Assembly (NCBI RefSeq): GCF_009601765.2
Contig: NZ_CP045700.1
Location: 186,001 to 250,000 of the forward strand
Origin: Vibrio algicola
GTDB lineage: Bacteria > Pseudomonadota > Gammaproteobacteria > Enterobacterales > Vibrionaceae
Reading direction: 5' to 3'
Length of the DNA stretch: 64,000 nucleotides
Of this stretch, positions 52,426-62,301 are shown in pieces. Position 1 is the first letter of the stretch. Each line of letters starts with the position of its first letter. The translations under genes and the position numbers were made by a program. The notes under the pieces are model-generated. The model ran no database searches, was not told the DNA's origin, and saw only the letters and a list, made by a program, of their open reading frames with translations.

Positions 52426-54918
52426 TTAAACGCTGGCCACTTTGGTGATCTTCACAGGACACTTTTTGTAATCTGTCTGTTTAGATAGCGGATCAGTGGC
52501 ATCCAAAATCAATTTATTGACTAGGACGCGAGCATCAAAGAAAGGTACGAATACTAAGCCCTTCGGCGGACGATTTCGACCACGAGTTTCAATACGAGTG
52601 CGAATTTCACCACGAGGAGATTGAATTAATACTTCATCGCCACGGCGTAAATTACGGCTCTCTGCGTCATCTGGATGAATATAACAATGCGCATCTGGCA
52701 TCGCTTTATACAACTCAGGTACACGACGCGTCATAGTACCAGTATGCCAATGCTCAAGCACACGACCACTACATAACCATAGGTCGTATTCTTTATTTGG
52801 CACTTCTGGTGGCGCTTCATAAGGCGCAGAGATGATCAGTGCTTTACCATCTGGTTTACCATAGAAGTCACGCTCAGCACGTTTTGCATACGGGTCATAT
52901 TCTGGGTTAAAGCGCCATAAGGTTTCTTTGCCATCCACAACTGGCCAACGCAGACCACGAACGGTATGGTACACATCGTATGGGGCTAAATCATGACCGT
53001 GTCCACGACCAAACTCTGCGTATTCTTCAAATAGACCTTTTTGAACGTAGTAACCTGCGGCTTTTGCATCATCGTTTAGCTCTTGAGCTTCCGATAATGG
53101 GAACTTATCAACATTGCCGTTACGGAATAAAATATCGTACATGGTTTTGCCGCGAAGCTCTGGCGCTTTTGCCATTAGCTCTTCGTCCCACACTTCTTCA
53201 ATTTTGAAGCGTTTAGCAAATTCCATGATCTGCCAAAGGTCAGATTTTGCGCCTTCAACTGGAGAGACTTGCTGATACCAAGCTTGAGTACGACGCTCTG
53301 CGTTACCGTATGCGCCTTCTTTTTCTACCCACATTGCGGTTGGTAGCACTAAGTCAGCCGCTTGAGCGGTAACCGTTGGGTATGGGTCAGAGCAAACGAT
53401 GAAGTTACGTGGATCACGGTAGCCCGGTAAACGCTCAGTATTGATGTTTGGACCGGCTTGCATGTTGTTATTACACATGATCCAGTAGGCGTTTAGCTTG
53501 CCATCTTTTAACATGCGATCTTGTTGTACAGCATGGTAACCAGGTTTTGGCGGAATGGTGCCTTCCGGTAGTTTCCAGATTTTCTCTGCAATCTTACGGT
53601 GCTTAGGATTCGCAACCACCATGTCGGCAGGCAGACGGTGTGAGAAGGTACCCACTTCACGTGCAGTACCACAAGCCGATGGTTGACCGGTTAATGAGAA
53701 CGGGCTGTTGCCTGGTTCTGAAATTTTACCGGTTAATAAGTGCAAGTTGTAAACGAGGCTTTGCATCCAAACGCCACGAGTATGTTGGTTCATACCCATA
53801 GTCCACAGTGACATCACTTTGGTTTTTGGATCGGCGTATTGTTTTGCCATTGCGACTAAATCTTCAGGTAGGACACCCGACATTTCAGCGGTTTTTTCTA
53901 GAGTATAAGGTGCAACCGAGGCTTTATATTCTTCAAATGAGATATCCGACATTGCACCTGAGTTTGGATTTTTAGCTTTTTCTTGCAGCGGATCATCATC
54001 ACGCAGACCATAACCGATATCTGTCACGGCTTGTTTGAAGTGAGTGTGCTTTTTAACGAAATCCCAGTTTACGGCATCGTTTTGAATGATGTAATTTGCA
54101 ATGAAGTTCGCAATCGCTAAATCAGATTGTGGATGGAAAACCATGCCACTGTCGGCCAGCTCAAAGCTGCGATGGTAGTAAGTCGAAAGGACGTTCACTT
54201 TAACATGTGGGTGGCTTAAACGGCGGTCAGTGATACGAGTCCAAAGAACAGGGTGCATTTCAGCCATGTTTGAACCCCAAAGCACGAAAGAATCAGCGTG
54301 TTCGAAGTCATCATAACAACCCATAGGTTCATCAATACCAAAGGTACGCATAAAGCCAACAACAGCAGAAGCCATGCAGTGACGAGCGTTCGGATCAATG
54401 TTGTTTGAACGGAAGCCAGCTTTCATCAATTTAGAGGCTGCGTAACCTTCCATTACAGTCCATTGACCAGAGCCAAACATACCGACGCTGGTAGGGCCTT
54501 TTTCTTTAATAGCCGCTTTAAATTTATCGGCCATCACATCAAACGCTTTGTCCCAAGAGACAGGGGCGAAATCACCATTTTTATCAAATTTACCGTCGGT
54601 CATACGCAGCAATGGCGTATTTAAACGATCTTTACCGTACATGATTTTTGATAAGAAGTAGCCTTTGATACAGTTTAGGCCTTTATTTACTGGTGCTTCA
54701 GGGTCGCCTTGTGTTGCCACAACACGGCCATTTTGAGTACCGATTAGTACCGAGCAACCTGTACCACAAAAACGACATGGGGCTTTATCCCATTTAATCG
54801 CCGTTTCATCAGAGCTTACAATCAGGTTAGTAGCGGAGGCCGAAAGGCTGATCCCAGCTACTGCCGCGGCTGATGCGGCTGCGTTTGCTTTTACAAACGC
54901 ACGTCTTGTCATTTTCAT
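52426..54918 (-). CDS. napA: Periplasmic nitrate reductase catalytic subunit
   Basis: 830 residues. A twin-arginine signal ([20 protein letters not shown]) exports the folded protein. The 4Fe-4S motif is [20 protein letters not shown] with the fourth Cys in GLNCIKGYF. The molybdopterin guanine dinucleotide ligand Cys lies in [16 protein letters not shown]. Length matches NapA. NapD binds the signal to delay export until the cofactor is loaded. Catalyses nitrate to nitrite. Confidence 0.97.
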   Translation of the reverse strand: MKMTRRAFVKANAAASAAAVAGISLSASATNLIVSSDETAIKWDKAPCRFCGTGCSVLIGTQNGRVVATQGDPEAPVNKGLNCIKGYFLSKIMYGKDRLNTPLLRMTDGKFDKNGDFAPVSWDKAFDVMADKFKAAIKEKGPTSVGMFGSGQWTVMEGYAASKLMKAGFRSNNIDPNARHCMASAVVGFMRTFGIDEPMGCYDDFEHADSFVLWGSNMAEMHPVLWTRITDRRLSHPHVKVNVLSTYYHRSFELADSGMVFHPQSDLAIANFIANYIIQNDAVNWDFVKKHTHFKQAVTDIGYGLRDDDPLQEKAKNPNSGAMSDISFEEYKASVAPYTLEKTAEMSGVLPEDLVAMAKQYADPKTKVMSLWTMGMNQHTRGVWMQSLVYNLHLLTGKISEPGNSPFSLTGQPSACGTAREVGTFSHRLPADMVVANPKHRKIAEKIWKLPEGTIPPKPGYHAVQQDRMLKDGKLNAYWIMCNNNMQAGPNINTERLPGYRDPRNFIVCSDPYPTVTAQAADLVLPTAMWVEKEGAYGNAERRTQAWYQQVSPVEGAKSDLWQIMEFAKRFKIEEVWDEELMAKAPELRGKTMYDILFRNGNVDKFPLSEAQELNDDAKAAGYYVQKGLFEEYAEFGRGHGHDLAPYDVYHTVRGLRWPVVDGKETLWRFNPEYDPYAKRAERDFYGKPDGKALIISAPYEAPPEVPNKEYDLWLCSGRVLEHWHTGTMTRRVPELYKAMPDAHCYIHPDDAESRNLRRGDEVLIQSPRGEIRTRIETRGRNRPPKGLVFVPFFDARVLVNKLILDATDPLSKQTDYKKCPVKITKVASV

Positions 54919-54997
54919 ACATTACCCTCAGATTTGAATCCAGTCATATCGTAATTCATTATAGTTATGGTATTTTTATTTTGCTGCCAACACTGAT

Positions 54998-55291
54998 TTA
55001 TTCAGCGTTGACAAATGGTGTCTCTTTTATTTCATCTTCATCAAGATCAGTTTCGATTTGATGAAAAACTAATGCCACACTCAGTACATGGTCGAGATTG
55101 TTTATCACATCGATAGTATCGGTGATATACCCTTGGTTTTGAGTCTCAACCACTACTACTAACTTTCCTTCTTCGCTTTCGCCGTAGATTTCTACCCCAT
55201 CTAAAGAGGTAATTTTCGCTTTGATTTTTGCGAGGTATTTCGGAACAACATGAACCACTAAGCTCGAGATGTGCACTTCATTTAGCGCCAT
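54998..55291 (-). CDS. napD: NapD, chaperone for NapA
   Basis: 97 residues, ferredoxin-like alpha/beta fold. EVHISSLVVHVVPKYLAKIK and IDVINNLDHVLSVALVFHQIE are the family core. NapD binds the NapA twin-arginine signal peptide. The acidic tail (TDLDEDEIKETPF) is longer than usual. It lies between napF and napA, 17 bp after napF. Confidence 0.9.
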   Translation of the reverse strand: MALNEVHISSLVVHVVPKYLAKIKAKITSLDGVEIYGESEEGKLVVVVETQNQGYITDTIDVINNLDHVLSVALVFHQIETDLDEDEIKETPFVNAE

Positions 55292-55308
55292 AAATCCATT
55301 CTCTTTAT

Positions 55309-55794
55309 TTAAGTTAATTTAATCTGTATTGCGTTGGTAGGACAAACCGAAACACACGCACCACAACCGGTACAATCATCAGTAATAATATTGGGTTGTG
55401 CGACAGTCCCTACCGCTAATTTAAACCGAATAGCTTGAGTGTCACACATATCACCGCAACTTCTGCATTCAACATTTTGTTTTGCAATACAACTATCATT
55501 AATGATGGCTTTTGCAGTCCATACAGGCTCTTCTTGAGCATAGAACAAAGATTCAGGACACGCCTGCGCGCACTGATAGCAAAAGATACATTCGCCTTTT
55601 TGAAAGTTGATGGTTGGAAAACCACCATCCCCAGGTTGGATAATATGTTCAGGACAGCTTGGAATACATTTGGCACATTGAGTGCAGAGATCAGTAAATT
55701 GTGCTTGTTTGGCCCAAGGCAGGTGAGGATATTCGGAATTTTGACGGCGAGTAAATAACTGGCGTCTTGATGTATTGATTGATTGGTTTGTCAC
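55309..55794 (-). CDS. napF: Ferredoxin-type protein NapF
   Basis: 161 residues from a GTG at 55794, chosen because a near-perfect GGAGGTGA site lies a few bases before it and because the resulting MTNQSINTSRRQLFTRRQNS start fits NapF; the frame extends to 55842 without a site. It has four Cys clusters: CTQCAKCIPSCP, CIFCYQCAQACP, CRSCGDMC and CTGCGACVSVCP, for three to four 4Fe-4S centres. NapF is cytoplasmic and helps NapA mature. First gene of the nap operon. Confidence 0.92.
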   Translation of the reverse strand: MTNQSINTSRRQLFTRRQNSEYPHLPWAKQAQFTDLCTQCAKCIPSCPEHIIQPGDGGFPTINFQKGECIFCYQCAQACPESLFYAQEEPVWTAKAIINDSCIAKQNVECRSCGDMCDTQAIRFKLAVGTVAQPNIITDDCTGCGACVSVCPTNAIQIKLT

Positions 55795-55920
55795 GCTATC
55801 ACCTCCGTCCATGTTGGGTGTAAAATTACAAGCAGAAAACACAAAGTACCATTAAAATTGGCATATAATCTAAGCTTATTATGTGTTTGTAAAGTGTAGT
55901 TTTTATAGGGCATTCATAAA

Positions 55921-55936
55921 TACCCATTAAGGGGTA
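55921..55936. promoter_or_regulatory. NarP binding site (7-2-7) in the nap/narQ spacer
   Basis: TACCCAT-TA-AGGGGTA is a perfect inverted pair of NarL/NarP heptamers with the 2-bp spacing that NarP requires. It lies about 127-142 bp upstream of the napF GTG and between napF and narQ. Confidence 0.85.
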
Positions 55937-55950
55937 AACAAGGGGGGAAC

Positions 55951-55964
55951 TTGTTTAAGATCAA
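55951..55964. promoter_or_regulatory. FNR-like site in the nap/narQ spacer
   Basis: TTGTT-TAAG-ATCAA matches the FNR consensus TTGAT-N4-ATCAA at 9 of 10 positions. It lies upstream of the NarP site as seen from napF, the same order as in E. coli napF. Centre distance is 29 bp (20 bp in E. coli). Confidence 0.65.
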
Positions 55965-56086
55965 TTTATCAAGCGTATTAAGTTCACACTTTTTTGAATC
56001 ATCCAGTAACATGAGTGCAGTATTGATACTCTAGCGTCAAAATAACTAGAAAAATCGTCTTAAATAACAAGTGATAAGGTTATCTC

Positions 56087-57838
56087 GTGAGCTTGAATTT
56101 GACCCAGTATGGGGAGAAAGAATTAACCAGACCAATAGCAAGAAGTATTGCTAAGGGATTGTTTTATATTTTGTTTTTGGTAGTGCTGACTACAAGCACA
56201 GCCTTACTTACTTTATCGTATAGCTTACGTGATGCTGAGATTGTGAACGTGGCGGGATCGCTGCGGATGCAAAGCTACCGTTTGGCGTATGACCTAACAA
56301 CCGATTCTTCGCAACTCAATCAACATATTGAGTTATTTGATCAATCTTTGCATTCATCAGCCATGAAATCATTACATGGGTTTCTGGTACCAGTTGATAT
56401 CCAACAACAATATGTTTTTATCGATCAACGTTGGATCCAATTAAAACAATTATTGGTCTCGCCAGACAGAGATCGCTATTTGGGGCAAGTACAAAGTTTA
56501 GTCAAAGAAATTGATCATTTTGTGTATGCATTACAAGAATTTTCAGAAGCGAAATTGAAATTACTCGCTTGGGTTGGCGGTATTTGCTTAGGGTTAATTT
56601 TATTGATCACCATTAGCATCGTAAGATTCGTGCGTAAAAAAGTGGTGAAGCCATTAGCCCAACTGGTGGAAGCAAGTCAACAAATTAAGCACAAAAATTT
56701 TTCAATTGAATTAGAAATGAATAATGAAACCGAACTCGATGTATTGGCCGCCAGTTATAAAAATATGGCTAATGAGCTAGAAAATCTTTATCAAGGCTTA
56801 GAATCTGCGGTAGATAAAAAAACCCACCAACTGCAACAGGCCAATGAGTCATTACAAATTTTGTATGATTGCTCTGAAGCACTTTCAAGTTCACGTTTAT
56901 CGATCAGTGACTTCCAAACGATTTTAGATTCTTTTGATCGTGTGCCCGGCATGGTGGGAAGCCAGTTGTGGATCGATGAAAAGGGTGGAGGTCATACTAA
57001 GCTAGAGGCGGGTGGCAATAGTAGTACCATTTGGAATTCCTATCCATTAGAAATTAATGGTATGCATTTAGGACAATTAAGATGGCAGCACCAGACACCA
57101 GACGCTGAAAAAGTATTAATGGAAAATATTGGACGAATTTTTGCTAGAGCTTTATTTTTTGAGCATAGTCAGAAGCAAACCGAGCAGCTTATCTTAATGG
57201 AAGAGCGTGCCACCATCGCCAGAGAATTGCATGATTCACTCGCACAATCATTGTCGTATTTAAAGATCCAAACCACCTTATTACGCCGTAATTTGGATCA
57301 AGACTTTTGTCAGCAACGTTTTGTTTTATCAACTGAAATAGTACAAGAAGTCGATGTGGTATTATCGCAAGCTTACACTCAGTTAAGAGAGCTATTGAGC
57401 ACTTTTAGATTAAATATTAAAGAAGCGGATTTCGGCGAAGCGCTGAATGAAATGTTAGTTCCGTTAGAAGCGCAAAGTGATGCGCTGCTGGTGATTGATA
57501 ACCAACTGCTTTCGATTGAACTAGATGCGCAGCAACAAGTTCATTTATTGCAATTTATTCGTGAGGCGGTGCTAAATGCGATCAAACATGCACAGTGTGA
57601 TGAAATTATTGTATATTGTGGTGTTGAAAACGGTCAAATTACCGTCAGTATCAATGACGATGGAGTTGGGTTTGATCCCACTCAACCAAAGCCAAACCAT
57701 TACGGCTTATCCATAATGCAAGAAAGGGCTTCAAGGTTATCGGCACAATGTGAGTTTAATAGTCAGATCGGCTCAGGTTGTGAGGTTAAGTTAAGCATGA
57801 ATTTAGAATCGAAGGGAAATGAGAATGTCAGTGTGTAA
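56087..57838 (+). CDS. narQ: Nitrate/nitrite sensor histidine kinase NarQ
   Basis: 583 residues. Two membrane helices (about 25-47 and 160-182) flank the periplasmic sensor with the P-box VNVAGSLRMQSYRLAYDL (nitrate-binding Arg). HAMP, a signalling helix and a GAF-like region follow. The HisKA_3 phospho-site is in ATIARELHDSLAQSLSYLKI, and the ATPase motifs in IREAVLNAIKHAQC and INDDGVGFD. It is divergent from nap with the NarP and FNR sites between. The GTG start has AAGGTTATCTC upstream. It overlaps narP. Confidence 0.93.
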   Translation: MSLNLTQYGEKELTRPIARSIAKGLFYILFLVVLTTSTALLTLSYSLRDAEIVNVAGSLRMQSYRLAYDLTTDSSQLNQHIELFDQSLHSSAMKSLHGFLVPVDIQQQYVFIDQRWIQLKQLLVSPDRDRYLGQVQSLVKEIDHFVYALQEFSEAKLKLLAWVGGICLGLILLITISIVRFVRKKVVKPLAQLVEASQQIKHKNFSIELEMNNETELDVLAASYKNMANELENLYQGLESAVDKKTHQLQQANESLQILYDCSEALSSSRLSISDFQTILDSFDRVPGMVGSQLWIDEKGGGHTKLEAGGNSSTIWNSYPLEINGMHLGQLRWQHQTPDAEKVLMENIGRIFARALFFEHSQKQTEQLILMEERATIARELHDSLAQSLSYLKIQTTLLRRNLDQDFCQQRFVLSTEIVQEVDVVLSQAYTQLRELLSTFRLNIKEADFGEALNEMLVPLEAQSDALLVIDNQLLSIELDAQQQVHLLQFIREAVLNAIKHAQCDEIIVYCGVENGQITVSINDDGVGFDPTQPKPNHYGLSIMQERASRLSAQCEFNSQIGSGCEVKLSMNLESKGNENVSV

Positions 57839-58448
57839 AATAATGTTGGTTGATGATCATCCACTTATGCGCCGCGGAATTGGACAGTTACTGGGTCTAG
57901 AAGACTGTTTTGAAGTGATAGCAGAAGCCAGTAATGGAGTGGAAGCGATAGCACTGGCTCATCAACATCAGCCTGATATGATTTTATTGGATTTGAACAT
58001 GAAAGGCATGTCAGGATTAGATACACTTAAAGCGATGCGTAAAGAGGGTATTGATAGCCAAATCATCATTTTAACCGTATCCGATAACCCTGCCGATATT
58101 GATACCTTGATTAAAGCACAAGCTGACGGATACCTGCTTAAAGATACCGAACCAGATGAACTTATCCGTTTATTACAACAAGCACAAGAAGGAAATAAAG
58201 TTTACAGTGATTTGGTGCAATCACACTTGATCAACCGTGATAATCAAGAGAATTTACTCGATCAGTTAACCGATCGTGAAACTCAAATTCTACAGGAAGT
58301 TGCCAAAGGTTTTCGCAATAAGCAAATTGCTGAACATCTATTTATTTCGGAATCGACCGTAAAAGTACATATGAAAAGTCTGCTTAAAAAATTACAAGTA
58401 TCCTCACGTACAGCGGCAACGGTATTATACCTTGAAGCATATAAGTGA
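57825..58448 (+). CDS. narP: Nitrate/nitrite response regulator NarP
   Basis: 207 residues. Receiver domain with D10/D11 in MLVDDHPLMRRG, phospho-acceptor D56 in ILLDLNMKGMSG, and Lys in GYLLKDTEPDEL. The NarL/FixJ-type C-terminal HTH reads LTDRETQILQEVAKGFRNKQ and STVKVHMKSLLKKL. The ATG at 57825 has AAGGGA upstream; an ATG at 57819 is also possible. It overlaps the narQ end by 14 bp. Probable regulator of nap and nir. NarL-like specificity cannot be excluded, but the nap context favours NarP. Confidence 0.9.
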   Translation: MSVCKIMLVDDHPLMRRGIGQLLGLEDCFEVIAEASNGVEAIALAHQHQPDMILLDLNMKGMSGLDTLKAMRKEGIDSQIIILTVSDNPADIDTLIKAQADGYLLKDTEPDELIRLLQQAQEGNKVYSDLVQSHLINRDNQENLLDQLTDRETQILQEVAKGFRNKQIAEHLFISESTVKVHMKSLLKKLQVSSRTAATVLYLEAYK

Positions 58449-58597
58449 ATGATATGTTATACATTTTCAGTATTGATATTTGTATGATAAATACTAGTGT
58501 GTAAGTAATACTATGAATAGAATGATTTTATTGGCAAAATTGACGTTAACTTAACGAGAAAATCTTTGTGGCAAGTAAAGTCATTATGACTTTTTAC

Positions 58598-58646
58598 AAA
58601 GCTAATAGATCGCATCAAGATGAGCTTGATACGATCTATTAGCTTT
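58598..58646 (+). terminator. Long stem-loop terminator downstream of narP
   Basis: AAAGCTAATAGATCG (58598-58612) pairs with CGATCTATTAGCTTT (58632-58646), with ATCAAG/CTTGAT pairing inside, followed by TTTT. It lies 150 bp after narP. Confidence 0.85.
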
Positions 58647-58662
58647 TTCGTGATGGATAATT

Positions 58663-58815
58663 ATGTTATACAAAGAAAAAACGTTAAAATGTAAGAGTAT
58701 CGTGATTGCGTTTATCTTCACCTTATTGGTAGTGATTATGCTCACAATGAGTGCATTTACTAACTTAAAGTCACGTATTAATGATGTGATTTTGCCAAGT
58801 GTTGTTATGGATCTA
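58663..58815 (+). pseudogene. 5' fragment of a chemoreceptor-like gene, truncated by an IS
   Basis: About 51 residues survive: MLYKEKTLKCKSIVIAFIFT, then the rest of an N-terminal membrane helix, then NLKSRINDVILPSVVMDL. The frame runs into the IS end at 58816 and stops inside it (58828-58830). A short cytoplasmic tail, one helix and a periplasmic helix are how methyl-accepting chemotaxis proteins begin. No later part of such a gene is found beyond the IS. Confidence 0.6.
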
Positions 58816-59869
58816 GGCTTTGTTGCGTAATTCAAATTTAGAGGTGACAACACTAGAATGGTATTATTTCAATCAATTCGGTAAGTTTTAGGCATACCTA
58901 GCCCTGTTAGTTTATTTAAAGCTTTGATCATTGCGTAAGCTTCCCCAACTTGGGCATTATAATTTCTTAAGCTGAGTGTTCCGCCCAATAGCTTTTTCAC
59001 TTGATGCATTGCCGTTTCTGAAATTGACCTTTTATGATACCCAAACCGTGTTTTCCACTGCTTATTAGAACCATAAAACTGTTGAAACCCGACGGATAAA
59101 TTTCGTGGATGTCCCTTTTCCCAAAAGACTGCACCAAGTCTTGGGGGCACAAGTGGGGTGGCTTTTTTGATACGAATGGCTTCATAGCATTGTCGAGTAT
59201 CGTAAGCACCATCGCCTGATACTTTTAAGATCTTTCGACGTGTTTGCTTTAGTAAATTAGGTAGAACGTCTCCGTCACTGACATTCGAGAAAGTGAGTTC
59301 TGCCGCAATAATTTCATGAGTAACGACATCAACACCTATATGTAACTTACGCCAGATCCGGCGCTTCCCATCAGTTCCATGTTTCCTGACTTTCCATTCA
59401 CCCTCGCCGTAAACCTTGAGGCCAGTAGAATCAATGGCTAAGTGTTGTATCGTGCCACGAGCTTTCGTTTTGAATGAGACTTCAACCTCTTTAGCCCTAC
59501 GACTAATACAAGAATAATGAGGGCAAGTGAGCGGGACATTAGCAAGTTGAAATACAGAATCAATAAATCCCTGCAATGCCCTTAAGGGCATTGAAAATAT
59601 ACGTTTTACCATAAGCGCTGTTGTTATTGCTAAATCACTGAAAATACGAGGTCTACCACGCAGCCCTTGTTTAGCTTCTTTCCATTCTTGGATAGCTTCT
59701 TCATCAATCCAGAAAGTCAGTGAACCACGTTTAATCAGTGATTGATTATATAACTTCCAGTTTTTGGTCTTATAACGAGGTTTTGGCATGAATATCGATG
59801 GTTTAGTGGGGAGTAAACGATCTGATCGTCAGTTTCACATTTGGTTCCATCGAATTACGCAACAAAGCC
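58816..59869 (-). mobile_element. IS5-family (IS903-like) insertion sequence
   Basis: It is bounded by GGCTTTGTTGCGTAATTC (from 58816) and its exact complement ending at 59869, an 18-bp perfect terminal inverted repeat; length 1054 bp. It encodes one intact transposase. The flanks (GGATCTA left, AAAAAA right) share no target duplication. Confidence 0.93.
58869..59789 (-). CDS. IS5-family transposase (IS903-like)
   Basis: 306 residues. The DDE motif is complete: Asp in LAIDSTGLKVYGEGEW, Asp in LKVSGDGAYDTRQCYEAI and Glu in HKRSISETAMHQVKKL. The N-terminal DUF772-like region (RPRIFSDLAITTALMVKRIF) is intact. The protein is distinct from the transposases at 7.6 and 22.5 kb, although the terminal repeat starts with the same GGCTTTGTTGC. 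Confidence 0.92.
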   Translation of the reverse strand: MPKPRYKTKNWKLYNQSLIKRGSLTFWIDEEAIQEWKEAKQGLRGRPRIFSDLAITTALMVKRIFSMPLRALQGFIDSVFQLANVPLTCPHYSCISRRAKEVEVSFKTKARGTIQHLAIDSTGLKVYGEGEWKVRKHGTDGKRRIWRKLHIGVDVVTHEIIAAELTFSNVSDGDVLPNLLKQTRRKILKVSGDGAYDTRQCYEAIRIKKATPLVPPRLGAVFWEKGHPRNLSVGFQQFYGSNKQWKTRFGYHKRSISETAMHQVKKLLGGTLSLRNYNAQVGEAYAMIKALNKLTGLGMPKTYRID

Positions 59870-59930
59870 AAAAAAACCACAACTTCAAATGTATAAAGAA
59901 ATACGATTAAGTTGCCTGCCAGTAGAGCGG

Positions 59931-61277
59931 TTACATATATATCAGTTTGGCGATAAAAATGACCGTTAAAACATACATGCAGATAGAGACATCTTTACTT
60001 TTTCCGGTCGCGACTTTTAACACTGTGTAAGTGATAAAACCAAGTGCAATACCATTGGCGATGGAAAAAGTCAGCGGCATCATCAGTGCAGTCATGGCGG
60101 CTGGTGCAGCGTCGGTAAAATCATCCCATTTGATATGCTGCATGCTGTTCATCATCACAAATGCGACGTAAATAAGTGCGCCAGCGGTAGCATAGCCTGG
60201 GATCATGCCAGCCAAAGGTGAAACAAAAATAGCCGCAAGAAATAACAAACCTACCACCACCGAAGACAAACCAGTACGCGCACCTGCGGCAACGCCTGCT
60301 GCACTTTCCACATAACTGGTGACGGGTGGACAACCGACACAGGCTCCGGCCACGCTGGCGACACTATCGGCTTTTAATGCTTTACGTAGGTTTTTGATCT
60401 TTCCGGTTTTTTCATCGGTCAAATTAGCCCGCTCAGCGACGCCGACTAAGGTGCCGGCGGTATCAAACATATTGACGAATAAGAAGGCTAAGATCACGCT
60501 GATCATCGAAATTTCAAATGCACCTGTAATATCCATAGCCATAAAGGTTGGCGCGATACTTGGCGGTGCGGCAAATACACCATGATACTCAACAATTCCT
60601 AGACTCCAACCAACCACAGTGACAGTGAAGATGCCAATTAATACTGCGCCGAAGATTTTACGTTCACTAAGGACGCAGATGATCAAGAAACAACACGCGG
60701 CTAAAATGGCGCTGGGTTTGGTGAAATCACCTAAAGACAATAATGTCGCAGGGTTATCAACCACAATCCCCGCAGTTTTCAAGCCAATTAAACCGAGAAA
60801 TAAACCAACACCTGCGGTCATAGCGTAACGCAAACTGTGCGGAATACTGTCGAGTATCCACTCGCGTAAGCTGCTGTAACTCATGGCAACGAAAATGATA
60901 CTAGAGATAAATACTGCGCCTAACGCCACTTCCCATGTATAGCCCATTTCACCGACCACCGTGAAGGCGAAGAAGGCATTTAACCCCATACCAGGAGCCA
61001 AACCGACTGGCCAGTTGGCATAAAAGGCCATCAATAAAGTACCAATGGCAGCGCCGACACAGGTCGCAACAAATAACGCGCCAGAATCCATGCCCGAGGT
61101 TGCCATAATGGAAGGGTTAACAAAAATGATGTACGCCATGGTGGCAAACGTGGTTAACCCGCCAATGATTTCAGATTTAACTGTGGTGCCGTGTTCCTTT
61201 AATTTAAATAAACGTTCAAGTAAGCCTGAAGATTTATCAGGGCTCGATGGTATGGTTTTGCTGTTTGAATTTTCCAC
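59931..61277 (-). CDS. Purine permease, NCS2 family, AzgA-like
   Basis: 448 residues with about 14 helices. The AzgA-type signature is visible in EIIGGLTTFATMAYIIFVNP, GLAPGMGLNAFFAFTVV, FVNMFDTAGTLVGVAERANL and GCPPVTSYVESAAGVAAGAR. Relatives import hypoxanthine, guanine or adenine with protons. It lies next to uraH in the same orientation and near puuE/uraD, so purine import for catabolism is the likely job. Exact specificity is not determinable. Confidence 0.9.
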   Translation of the reverse strand: MENSNSKTIPSSPDKSSGLLERLFKLKEHGTTVKSEIIGGLTTFATMAYIIFVNPSIMATSGMDSGALFVATCVGAAIGTLLMAFYANWPVGLAPGMGLNAFFAFTVVGEMGYTWEVALGAVFISSIIFVAMSYSSLREWILDSIPHSLRYAMTAGVGLFLGLIGLKTAGIVVDNPATLLSLGDFTKPSAILAACCFLIICVLSERKIFGAVLIGIFTVTVVGWSLGIVEYHGVFAAPPSIAPTFMAMDITGAFEISMISVILAFLFVNMFDTAGTLVGVAERANLTDEKTGKIKNLRKALKADSVASVAGACVGCPPVTSYVESAAGVAAGARTGLSSVVVGLLFLAAIFVSPLAGMIPGYATAGALIYVAFVMMNSMQHIKWDDFTDAAPAAMTALMMPLTFSIANGIALGFITYTVLKVATGKSKDVSICMYVLTVIFIAKLIYM

Positions 61278-61487
61278 TATTTTATTCCTTGTGTTTGCAT
61301 CTACTTGTTAAGTTAAAAAGTTAACTGAGATAGAAGGCCTTAAATACCTTGAAATTAAAATTTAGGCATCAGTTTGCCTTGGAGGACATCTTGCTCTCCA
61401 TACAGGTTGATGGTTTGGGTGTTAATTTGGTGTGGTTAATACCTCAGAGCAAAGTGTTTACTCACTTTACTCTAAGGGTCTTTAAAC

Positions 61488-61841
61488 CTAACTGCCGCGA
61501 TAAGTTGAGAAGCTATAAGGTGAGCAGAGTAGGGGAACATGATAGTGGCTGTCTTGGTCGTTAATACCAAACCGGATTGAAATATCATCGAGGAAAGGAA
61601 TCTCATCAAGTTTAACACCACGTTGCGTAAAATAAGTCGCGGTATGAAAGATCAACTCATATTTTCCAATTTTAAAATCCGCACCCTCAAGTAATGGTGC
61701 ATCGGTTCGCCCATCAGAGTTGGTCTTAACGGTTTTGATTAATTGGCTTCCTTGCGCGGTGATGCGAAAAAGCTCAACTTGAATCTCGCTGCCAGGAACA
61801 CCGCCTGCGGTATCAAGTATATGTGTGGTTAGTTTTCCCAT
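61488..61841 (-). CDS. uraH: 5-hydroxyisourate hydrolase
   Basis: 117 residues, transthyretin-like. The signature motifs are complete: [15 protein letters not shown] at the start, [10 protein letters not shown], and the C-terminal [19 protein letters not shown] with the YRGS tail. It hydrolyses 5-hydroxyisourate to OHCU, the substrate of UraD. No signal peptide, so it is cytoplasmic. It is divergent from puuE and uraD across 460 bp, and upstream of the purine permease in the same direction (210 bp gap). Confidence 0.94.
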   Translation of the reverse strand: MGKLTTHILDTAGGVPGSEIQVELFRITAQGSQLIKTVKTNSDGRTDAPLLEGADFKIGKYELIFHTATYFTQRGVKLDEIPFLDDISIRFGINDQDSHYHVPLLCSPYSFSTYRGS

Positions 61842-62301
61842 AATTTTAGACTCTACCCTTAGTATATTGATGAATTATTGACGGCCCATCACTGTTAATG
61901 AAATGTTTCAGTGTTAAATTGATTATGTACACAAGATTGTATTTCGTAAAGGTACATAGTCTCGAATTCATGCCTAGATCGAGTTTTGAAAATGCGAGTA
62001 TGATAGATGTTCGAATGTAACTTGTTGATTGTTATTTAGTATTGATTGATATTGCAGAGGTGAAAGGAAATAATATTTTTTGACTTCAAGGTCAGAAAGT
62101 TGCTAATAAATAGCAAAAAGATGCGTTGGTTAACAAAATGCAAATCAATTTACTTGCTATGTTTTATTCATTGTATACAATTATTAAAACAAGGTGGTGA
62201 TAAGTCTCAATTTTTAGCTATCACAAGCTTTATTGATATAACGAGATTTATTGATATCAGTGTCATCACCATCACCAAGGATGAAGACTAAGGAGTGACT
62301 C
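61842..62301. other. Divergent promoter region uraH / puuE
   Basis: No credible gene; a 63-codon ORF at 62100-62291 has AT-driven composition. The region should hold promoters for uraH-azgA leftward and puuE-uraD rightward. It includes the palindrome at 62170-62181. Confidence 0.4.
62170..62181. promoter_or_regulatory. Palindromic operator candidate ATTGTATACAAT
   Basis: A perfect 12-bp palindrome centred 126 bp before the puuE start. TTGTATACAA is the kind of site used by GntR-family regulators, some of which control purine catabolism. No GntR gene is in the window, so the regulator is not known. Confidence 0.5.

Noticed and set aside
60121..60333. Cys/Arg-rich minus-strand ORF inside the purine permease gene
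   Set aside because: Same-strand alternative frame of the permease; no ribosome site, arises from the membrane-protein codon pattern.
62100..62291. 63-residue ORF before puuE
   Set aside because: AT-driven composition, no ribosome site, covers the promoter region of puuE.
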